Shown here: piece after piece, positions 33,317 through 39,130 of the stretch | Layout of the letters: each line of letters opens with the position of its first letter | How positions within the stretch are numbered: the stretch's first letter is position 1 | Origin: JBBARC01 sp040400005 | Lineage (GTDB): Bacteria; Pseudomonadota; Alphaproteobacteria; Acetobacterales; Acetobacteraceae | DNA length: 39,130 nucleotides | Assembly (NCBI GenBank): GCA_040400005.1 | Contig: JBBARC010000032.1 | Span: 1 to 39,130 of the forward strand | Reading direction: 5' to 3' | The notes under the pieces: model-generated | What the model was told of the DNA's origin: nothing | Databases searched by the model: none | The model's input: only the letters and a program-made list of their open reading frames with translations | Program-made: the position numbers and the translations under genes

Positions 33317-35182
33317 TTAGTTTTTTTCAGCCAGCGCCACATCCAACTTGTCGAGCAGTCCGTTCATGCGTGCAATCAGCGCGCGATACGGGGCAGGGCT
33401 TGCCATATCCAACCCCGCCCGCCGCACCAGCACATAAGGATCATCCGATCCCCCGGCGCGCAGCAAATTCAAAAACCTATCGCGCGCGGCCATGTCGCCG
33501 GCTTCGATCCTTCCTGCAAAATAGGCTGCCGCACTAATCGAGGTGGCATATTGATAGACATAAAAATCATTATAAAAATGCGGGATATACGCCCATTCCA
33601 CGCCAAATAGCGGGTCGATTTCAGTCACCCCTGTATCCGCACCATAGTAGCGCCGCAGCACGTCGCGGAATATGGCGCTGATCGCATCCCCGGTGATAAC
33701 ATCGCCATGTTCGGCCGCCGCGTGGGCGCGCGCTTCAAATTCCGCCAGCATCGCCTGACGGAAATAGGTAATCCGCAAAAGCTCCAGTTCCTGGTTAATG
33801 GCAAAAATACGCTCGGCCTTGGTGCGGGCGGCAGCGATGTGCTTATCATCCAACAGCATTTCGTTGGCGGTGGACGGAATTTCCGCAATAAACGTGGCAT
33901 AAGCGGCGGTAGGAAATGGCTGTGCTATATTGGCCAGAACACTGTGCATGGCGTGGCCAAATTCGTGGGCAACCGTGCTCAGGCTGTAATAATCGCCTGT
34001 GTAACTAAGCAACACATAAGGGTGCACATCATAGGCATCGCCGTTCATGTAAGCACCGGCATGTTTGCCAGGCTGCACCTTTGCGTGCAGCCAGTCGCCA
34101 GTTAGCGCCGCCGCCATCGCCGTGGTGTAGTCGCTACCCAACGGCGCGGTTGCGGCCAACACTTCTGCCCTGGCATCGGCCAAACTATAGGTTTTAGGCG
34201 ATGCCGCCAGCGACACGTTTATATCGCTGTAGCGCAAAACTTTTAGGTGCAGCAGCTTTTGCCGCGCCCGCAAATACCGGTGTAACACCGGCAGGCCGGC
34301 ATCGGTTTCACGGATCAGCGTATCATACACCGCGCGCGGCATATTATCGGCAGCCAGCGACATATCCAGGCCTGATGGATAATGCCGCGCCTGCGCCACA
34401 AACGCGGTGTTGCGCAGCTCGGCCGCATAAATCGCGCCAAAGCTGCGCTCAAAGTTTTTCAGCGTGCCAAAAAACGCCGTGAACACCGCAAGCCGCGTGG
34501 CGGGATCGGCATCGCCACGGTGGGTAACATACGCTTCCGGGTCTAGCCGCACATTGGCGCCATGAAGGCGCAGGGTGGGCCACGGCATATCGGCGTTGCT
34601 CAGCATGTCGTACACCGATTGCGGCTGGGCCAAGGGCAGGGCGGCTGCCGCCATCACGTGTTCAGCCTCGGCCCCCAGCGTATGCGGCGCATCGCGCAAA
34701 ATGCTGTGCAGGCGGTAGGTAAAATCATGCAAACGCGGCTCGGTCGCGATAAACCCATCAATTTTGGCGGCACCCAGCCCAATCACCTCGGGCCGCAAAA
34801 AGGCGGTGGCCTGGTCCAGGCTTGCCGCCAAATCCTGCGCCCGCGCCACCCGCGCCTGGTTGGCCGCAATGCGGGTATCTTCATCGGCTTTTAAGCTTGC
34901 GTAGGTGGATAGGCGCTGCAACTGGCGTTCCACGGTGGAGATGCGGGCCATGGCATCGGCAAGCCCGCCGGCGCTGCTCAGCGTGCCGCCCAGTTTGGCC
35001 AAGGCCTTTGCATCGCCAGCAAGCGCCTGCGCAGCGGTGTCCCAGGCGTCGGCGTTCGGGTAAAGCGGCCGCAAATCCCATATCGCCGCATCGCCCGGCG
35101 GCACCACAACCGCAGCCCGTGCCGGCGGGGACGCAGAGACGGCCAATGTGGTTGCCAGCACTAAGGCCGCGCGTAGGGACAT
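33317..35182 (-). CDS. pepF: Exported M3-family oligoendopeptidase F
   Basis: A 621-residue zinc metallopeptidase of the M3 family that cuts short peptides. The zinc site is in VAHEFGHAMHS near residue 405 (two His and the catalytic Glu), with the third ligand Glu in ANEMLLDD further on, and the family stretch YDVHPYVLLSYTGDYYSLS is present. Residues 1-23 form a signal peptide (LRAALVLATTLAVSASPPARA), so the enzyme appears to act in the periplasm, whereas most PepF are cytoplasmic. The ATG at 35182 is chosen for this; an in-frame start at 35218 adds 12 residues. GGAG lies upstream. It is followed by the exported glycosidase-like gene 22 bases downstream, so both probably belong to one nutrient-degrading transcript. 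Confidence 0.9.
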   Translation of the reverse strand: MSLRAALVLATTLAVSASPPARAAVVVPPGDAAIWDLRPLYPNADAWDTAAQALAGDAKALAKLGGTLSSAGGLADAMARISTVERQLQRLSTYASLKADEDTRIAANQARVARAQDLAASLDQATAFLRPEVIGLGAAKIDGFIATEPRLHDFTYRLHSILRDAPHTLGAEAEHVMAAAALPLAQPQSVYDMLSNADMPWPTLRLHGANVRLDPEAYVTHRGDADPATRLAVFTAFFGTLKNFERSFGAIYAAELRNTAFVAQARHYPSGLDMSLAADNMPRAVYDTLIRETDAGLPVLHRYLRARQKLLHLKVLRYSDINVSLAASPKTYSLADARAEVLAATAPLGSDYTTAMAAALTGDWLHAKVQPGKHAGAYMNGDAYDVHPYVLLSYTGDYYSLSTVAHEFGHAMHSVLANIAQPFPTAAYATFIAEIPSTANEMLLDDKHIAAARTKAERIFAINQELELLRITYFRQAMLAEFEARAHAAAEHGDVITGDAISAIFRDVLRRYYGADTGVTEIDPLFGVEWAYIPHFYNDFYVYQYATSISAAAYFAGRIEAGDMAARDRFLNLLRAGGSDDPYVLVRRAGLDMASPAPYRALIARMNGLLDKLDVALAEKN

Positions 35183-35202
35183 GATCACAGCAAAATCTCC
35201 AT

Positions 35203-35221
35203 TTTTTGGGCACACCAAAAA
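35203..35221. terminator. Short T/A-rich hairpin between the MBL gene and pepF
   Basis: TTTTTGG and CCAAAAA pair around GCACA, in the 54-base gap between the MBL-hydrolase stop and the pepF start. It lies right before the presumed pepF ribosome site. On the minus strand the right arm ends in an A/T run, so it could be a weak terminator or could modulate pepF translation. Confidence 0.35.
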
Positions 35222-35236
35222 GCCGCAGAAGAAATA

Positions 35237-36052
35237 TTATGCCAATTCGAGATGCGCCAAATCCAGCACCAGCCCATCCCAGCCCATCTCAACACCATCC
35301 GGCAAACACGCTGAGATGACGCCAAAATCCATATCCGGCCCCAAATGCGTCAGCACCGTACGCCGAGGCCGCAGCCGCGCGTGCCAGGCCAGAACCAAAT
35401 CAAGATGCGCATGCGTCATGTGGGCCTCGCGTTGAAAGCACCCAACCAGCCAGGTATCCACGCCGTTAAGGGCGGCAAAGCCCGCCTCATCTAGGCGCAC
35501 CACATCGGTTGAATAGCCAAACCCGCCCACCCGCAAACCCAGCGTGCGGGTCACGTGGTGGTCCTGGTCAAACGTCGCAAAATCAAAGCCTGCCAGGCTA
35601 AACCTGTCGCCCGCGGTGATTGTTTGCGCGGTTAAAGCGGGCCGAAAAAACGCCGGCGGGGTGGGCGGGCGAAAGGCATAATCAAACCGCCGGCCGATTT
35701 CATCCAACGTGGTCTGGGTGCCAAAGGCTGGCAATTCGTGGCCTGCTATGCGGTTAAACAGCCGAATTTCATCCAGCCCCATAATGTGGTCGGCATGGGC
35801 ATGGGTAAACACCACACCGTCGATCGCACCGATGCCACACGCCAGCGCCTGGGCCCGTAAATCCGGCGACGTATCCACCAGAACCCGGCGCAAATTACCC
35901 GCAGTGTCAGTCTCTTCCAGCACAATGCTAGACCGCGTGCGCCGATTGCGCCGGTCGGCGGCACTGCAGGCGCCCCAATTGCCAAACCCATCGGCGCCGC
36001 CAATTTGCGGCACCCCGGTGGACCCGCCACTGCCCAGGATGATCACCCGCAT
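35237..36052 (-). CDS. MBL-fold metal-dependent hydrolase (PhnP-like)
   Basis: A 271-residue metallo-beta-lactamase-fold protein. The metal-binding motif THAHADH gives His84, His86, Asp88 and His89; further ligands are His166 or 167 in DQDHH and His216-218 in MTHAHLDL. The N-terminal GSGGSTGVPQIGG and RNRRTRSSIVLE are typical of the group that includes the phosphoribosyl 1,2-cyclic phosphate phosphodiesterase PhnP. In Alphaproteobacteria this gene commonly follows tatD and metG, as here, without other phn genes, so a C-P lyase role is unlikely. It starts 5 bases after tatD and is likely the last gene of the holB-metG-tatD run. Confidence 0.9.
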   Translation of the reverse strand: MRVIILGSGGSTGVPQIGGADGFGNWGACSAADRRNRRTRSSIVLEETDTAGNLRRVLVDTSPDLRAQALACGIGAIDGVVFTHAHADHIMGLDEIRLFNRIAGHELPAFGTQTTLDEIGRRFDYAFRPPTPPAFFRPALTAQTITAGDRFSLAGFDFATFDQDHHVTRTLGLRVGGFGYSTDVVRLDEAGFAALNGVDTWLVGCFQREAHMTHAHLDLVLAWHARLRPRRTVLTHLGPDMDFGVISACLPDGVEMGWDGLVLDLAHLELA

Positions 36053-36057
36053 GGGGG

Positions 36058-36831
36058 TCAGGCGGCCCTGGTAAACAGGCGGCGAAAATTCGCCCCGGTT
36101 TGGGCGTGCACCTCATCGGCGGTAATGCCGCGGCATTCCGCCAGCACCCGGGCGGTGTGCACCACATGGCCAGGCTCGTTGCGCTTACCCCTGAATGGCA
36201 CCGGCGCCAAATAGGGCGAATCGGTTTCCACCAGCAGTCGGTCGCCCGGCAGATCGGCGGCCAACTCCCTGAAATTCTGTGATTTTGGAAAAGTTAAGAT
36301 GCCGGAAAAACTAATATAGCCGCCCATTTCTATCGCCGCTTCCGCCAACGCCCTGCCAGAGCTGAAACAGTGTAACAAAAAGCTGAAATCCCCGCCATTT
36401 ACGCGTTCTTCCCGCAAAATCGCCAGCATGTCGTCATCGGCATCGCGGGTGTGGATGCACACCGGCAGGCCGACGAGGCGGGCTGCGCGTATATGGCGCC
36501 GAAAAACCTCGGCCTGCACGTCGCGCGGGGACCGATCGTAAAAATAATCCAAGCCCGCCTCCCCTATGCCAATCACCTTGGGGTGGGCGGCAAGGGCTGC
36601 AATATCTTCAATTTGTGGCATATCTTCTTCAGCCGCGTGGTGCGGGTGGGTGCCTACCGTGCACCACACGCCGGGCGCTTCTTCTGCCAATGCCAACTGT
36701 TCGGCCGCCCGCGAAAGCCGCGTGCCAATGGTGACCATTTGGCCCACACCGGCGGCACGGGCGCGCGCCAGCACGGCCGGCCGTTCATCGGCCGTGTAGT
36801 AATCCAAATGGCAGTGGGAATCGATCAGCAT
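36058..36831 (-). CDS. tatD: TatD-family metal-dependent DNase
   Basis: A 257-residue TIM-barrel metal hydrolase with 3'-5' exonuclease activity in the family, linked to DNA repair and clearance. Metal ligands are visible in the order of the family: HCHLD at residues 7-11, IGEAGLDYFYD near 92, PVCIHTRDADDD near 128 and the HCF stretch near 153, with ETDSPYLAP near 205. Length is normal. The start is ATG 36831, 7 bases after the metG stop, and its stop is 5 bases from the next start, so it is part of a tight operon. Confidence 0.95.
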   Translation of the reverse strand: MLIDSHCHLDYYTADERPAVLARARAAGVGQMVTIGTRLSRAAEQLALAEEAPGVWCTVGTHPHHAAEEDMPQIEDIAALAAHPKVIGIGEAGLDYFYDRSPRDVQAEVFRRHIRAARLVGLPVCIHTRDADDDMLAILREERVNGGDFSFLLHCFSSGRALAEAAIEMGGYISFSGILTFPKSQNFRELAADLPGDRLLVETDSPYLAPVPFRGKRNEPGHVVHTARVLAECRGITADEVHAQTGANFRRLFTRAA

Positions 36832-36838
36832 CAGCGCC

Positions 36839-38380
36839 CTACCCTATTGTTTCAACAAAGCGTGGAAACACCCCGGCCGGCGCCGGCAAGGAAAGCCCCG
36901 CCGGCAACGGGGCGGCAAAACTTGCGAAATCGCGCGCGTCATGTGCAACCCCCAGCTGATCCAGCATGTTGGCCATGCTCACCGGCATCACCGGCTGCAA
37001 CACGGTGGCGACATGGCGCAGCACGTCGGCCAGCACCCGCAGCACCGATTCCATGCGCGGAAGATCGGTTTTTTTCAGCGCCCAAGGCGCCTGTTTATCG
37101 ATATAGGCGTTGCCGGCGCGAATAACTTTCCACACATCTTCAACACCGTCATGCAGCGCCTGGCGATCGACCGCTGCGCGCATTTTGGCCAGCAAGGCAT
37201 CGGAAGCGGCCAGCAATGCGGCATCATCTTCCGTCACATCGCCACGCGCCGGCAGCCGCCCTTCGCAGTTGCGCGCGATCAGGCTTAAGCTGCGCTGGGC
37301 CAGATTGCCCAAATCATTGGCCAGTTCCACGTTCAAGCGCGATATCAGCGCCCGCCTGGAAAAATCGCCATCATTGCCAAATGGCACTTCGCGCAGCAGA
37401 AAAAACCGCAACGCGTCGGCGCCAAATTCGCCAATCAGGTCGTGCGGGTCGATCACGTTGCCCAAAGATTTGCTCATCTTTTGGCCATCGACGGTCCACC
37501 AGCCATGGCTAAAAATACGTTTTGGCAGTGGCAGGCCGGCGGCCATCAGAAACGCCGGCCAGTAAATCGCGTGAAACCGCTGAATATCTTTGCCGACAAT
37601 GTGCAAATCGGCCGGCCAAAACCGCCACAGTTCGTTGTTGGTGTCGGGATAACCCATGGCGGTGATGTAATTGGCCAGCGCATCCAGCCACACATACATC
37701 ACCTGGTGGTCATCGCCCGGCACCGGAATACCCCAGGCAAAATTCGCCCGGCTGACCGATAAATCGCGCAAGCCACCACGAATAAAACTCAGCATTTCGT
37801 TGCGTTTGCTCGCGGGCCCAATAAAATCCGGGTTTTCGGTATAATGCGCCAGCAGGCGATCGGTGTAGTCGGACAGGCGAAACAGGTAATTGGGCTCGCG
37901 CACCCACTCTACTGGCGCGCCAGTCGGGGCAACACGGGTGCCATCGGCAAGCACGGTGGTCTCGTCCGCGCTATAAAAATCCTCATCGCGAACCGCATAC
38001 CAGCCTTCATAATGGCCCAAATAAATAGCCCCAGCCTCCACCAGGCGTTGCCACAAAGCGGTGACACCTTCCTTGTGGCGGGCATCGGTTGTGCGAATAA
38101 AATCATCCGGGCTGGCGCCAACGGCGGCCACCATAGCGCGAAACTGCCCCGATACCCCGTCGGCAAATGCCTGCGGCGCCAGCCCGGCATCGTGGGCTGC
38201 TTTTTCCACTTTTTGGCCGTGTTCATCGGTGCCGGTGAGAAAATGCACGTCGAACCCGTCTAACCGCTTGAACCGCGCAATCACATCAGCGGCGATCGCG
38301 GTGTAGGCGTGGCCGATATGAGGGGCGCCGTTGACATAAAAGATCGGCGTGGTCAGCGAATAGGTCGGGCGCGGCGCCAC
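36839..38380 (-). CDS. metG: Methionyl-tRNA synthetase
   Basis: A 513-residue class I aminoacyl-tRNA synthetase that charges initiator and elongator tRNA-Met. Signature motifs are HIGH at residues 21-24 (APHIGHAYTAI) and KMSKS near 302 (DGQKMSKSLGN). There is no zinc-knuckle Cys cluster and no C-terminal tRNA-binding domain, as in the short alphaproteobacterial form. I prefer the GTG start at 38380 (VAPRPTYSLTTPIFYVN), which has AAAGG upstream; an ATG at 38428 would add 16 Pro/Lys-rich residues without a ribosome site. tatD follows after 7 bases. Upstream, holB is expected next but a Fic remnant separates them. Confidence 0.95.
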   Translation of the reverse strand: MAPRPTYSLTTPIFYVNGAPHIGHAYTAIAADVIARFKRLDGFDVHFLTGTDEHGQKVEKAAHDAGLAPQAFADGVSGQFRAMVAAVGASPDDFIRTTDARHKEGVTALWQRLVEAGAIYLGHYEGWYAVRDEDFYSADETTVLADGTRVAPTGAPVEWVREPNYLFRLSDYTDRLLAHYTENPDFIGPASKRNEMLSFIRGGLRDLSVSRANFAWGIPVPGDDHQVMYVWLDALANYITAMGYPDTNNELWRFWPADLHIVGKDIQRFHAIYWPAFLMAAGLPLPKRIFSHGWWTVDGQKMSKSLGNVIDPHDLIGEFGADALRFFLLREVPFGNDGDFSRRALISRLNVELANDLGNLAQRSLSLIARNCEGRLPARGDVTEDDAALLAASDALLAKMRAAVDRQALHDGVEDVWKVIRAGNAYIDKQAPWALKKTDLPRMESVLRVLADVLRHVATVLQPVMPVSMANMLDQLGVAHDARDFASFAAPLPAGLSLPAPAGVFPRFVETIG

Positions 38381-38428
38381 GGGAAAACCTTTGGGTTTTG
38401 GGTGCGGTTCGGGAGTTCCGCCTAACAT

Positions 38429-38497
38429 GGGGGCGGGTTTGAGGCCAGGGCGGGGGGCTTGGCGGGGGCTGGGGTTGGTTTTTGGGGGGACTGGGCG
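38429..38497 (+). other. G-run-rich tract upstream of metG
   Basis: The plus strand of this ~69-base segment carries at least seven runs of three or more G (runs of 3 to 6), separated by short loops. This is a composition that can form a G-quadruplex in single-stranded DNA on that strand. It sits immediately upstream of the metG start and at the left edge of the Fic remnant. Confidence 0.6.
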
Positions 38498-38507
38498 CTC
38501 TGAACTG

Positions 38508-38851
38508 ATGGGCGCGTTTGGCGCGTCGTTAGAACACGCAGTAGTGGCGCCGGAACTGACACCAGAAGCGGCCTTTCATGCGCATTTTAAGTTGACCGCG
38601 ATCCACCCGTTTAGCGGCGGTAACGGGCGCACTGCCTGCCTGCTGATGAACCTTCTGCTGATCCGCGGCGGCTACGTGCCGATAGCGGCACGCCCCAAGG
38701 ACCGTGCAACATATCTGGATGCCCTTGAGCCGGATCAGTTAGGGATGATCTAAAACCGTTCCAGCGTTTTATGCATGAGCGGTTGGACGCGACTTTGGCG
38801 GAGTATTTGAGTGCCTTGCGGGAGGGGCGGCCGGCACCAAGCGCAGGGTAG
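38508..38851 (+). pseudogene. Fic-domain protein remnant (truncated, frameshifted)
   Basis: From ATG 38508 one frame reads MGAFGASLEHA and on to HPFSGGNGRTACLLMN (38604-38651), the Fic active-site motif HPFx(x)GNGRxxR of AMP-transferring enzymes, with the final Arg replaced by Cys. It then goes on through LLLIRGGYVPIAARP, ending at TAA 38753. A second frame, offset by one base at about 38747, goes on with DLKPFQRFMHERLDATLAEYLSALREG and stops at 38851, which looks like the normal C-terminus of a Fic protein. The N-terminal half of a Fic protein is missing. A truncation, a frameshift and a lost catalytic Arg all argue for a dead gene. It lies opposite in strand to metG and holB. Confidence 0.8.
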
Positions 38852-38866
38852 CCGACACACACCCCC

Positions 38867-39130
38867 TTACCCCCGCAACAACGCCAACCCCGCCACCACC
38901 GCTTGCCGGCGGTCCATGTTCGCAAACCCAGTTTCATACGTCAGCGCCACCAACGCCGCCCACGTCTCCGCCCAGGCCTTATCGCCCCGAGCATCCCTTA
39001 AACTGGTGCGCGCCCGCCCCGATGCCACCTGCGCCACTTGGTCAGCCAGCAACCCCATAAACAAATCAAACGCCGGTTCTTCGCGCAACTGATCAGCAAT
39101 CGCGTAACCGCGGCGCAAATCTAAGCCTGG
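38867..39130 (-). CDS. holB: DNA polymerase III delta-prime subunit, C-terminal part (runs off the window)
   Basis: An open reading frame that continues through the right edge of the window; only its last 87 residues are here. The helical sequence (DLRRGYAIADQL, AFDLFMGLLADQV, ending NMDRRQAVVAGLALLRG) resembles the C-terminal collar domain of alphaproteobacterial HolB, in which a similar ending (LDRKQAV) is common. HolB is part of the clamp loader. Its usual place directly upstream of metG in Alphaproteobacteria supports the call. The ATPase-like N-terminal part lies outside the window. Confidence 0.7.
   Translation of the reverse strand, partial: PGLDLRRGYAIADQLREEPAFDLFMGLLADQVAQVASGRARTSLRDARGDKAWAETWAALVALTYETGFANMDRRQAVVAGLALLRG

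Noticed and set aside
35237..36052. A phosphonate (C-P lyase) role for the PhnP-like hydrolase
   Set aside because: No other phn genes are nearby and the metG-tatD neighbourhood is the common housekeeping setting of this family in Alphaproteobacteria.

Overview
The window looks like chromosomal DNA of an alphaproteobacterium, most likely of the Acetobacteraceae/Rhodospirillales group. The grounds are the gene content and order (yqeY-dnaG-rpoD; holB-metG-tatD-MBL hydrolase), a 655-residue RpoD with long acidic inserts, GC-rich codon use, and family-level resemblance of the proteins. No taxonomic search was possible, so this placement is an inference. I found no rRNA, tRNA, CRISPR array, transposase, integrase or phage gene. 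Region 1-6200 (minus strand): a small alpha/beta hydrolase, an 80-residue helical protein, the 23S rRNA methyltransferase RlmB with a repeat-rich disordered N-terminus, an outer-membrane beta-barrel protein with a clear terminator, and thiC behind a well-formed TPP riboswitch. Region 6200-13135: a FitAB/VapBC-type toxin-antitoxin pair with a palindrome at its promoter, then the macromolecular-synthesis genes yqeY-dnaG-rpoD on the plus strand, a GNAT acetyltransferase and an XRE-cupin regulator. Region 12467-18346 is the most coherent pathway block: regulator, class II glutamine amidotransferase (glxB/mgsA type), GXGXG protein (glxC/mgsB type), FMN-binding glutamate-synthase-like protein (glxD/mgsC type), type III glutamine synthetase (glnT/gmaS type) and a class I glutamine amidotransferase. 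Together they suggest handling of an amine through a gamma-glutamyl-amide and an N-substituted glutamate, as in the N-methylglutamate pathway. No N-methylglutamate dehydrogenase genes are in the window, so the true substrate is open. Region 18347-27470: a thiolase and a FadB-like enzyme (fatty-acid or short-chain acyl-CoA metabolism), preceded by phased TTAA motifs and a tandem hairpin repeat; a divergent pair made of a two-TM helical membrane protein and an exported DUF3108-type protein; then a succinate-semialdehyde dehydrogenase and a glutathione reductase. Region 27465-39130: mazG overlapping a YceI-like gene whose 3' end is a 15-bp repeat; a large glycosyltransferase; an exported glycoside-hydrolase-like protein with a discoidin-type domain; an exported M3 oligopeptidase; and the housekeeping run MBL hydrolase-tatD-metG-(Fic remnant)-holB, which leaves the window. 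Two features stand out beyond ordinary genes. One is a ~125-bp nested inverted-repeat element present twice, after rpoD and after fadB, with a single-palindrome fragment at the left edge; it probably acts as a bidirectional terminator and may be a non-autonomous repeat family. The other is a frameshifted Fic-domain remnant and a G-run-rich tract wedged between metG and holB.
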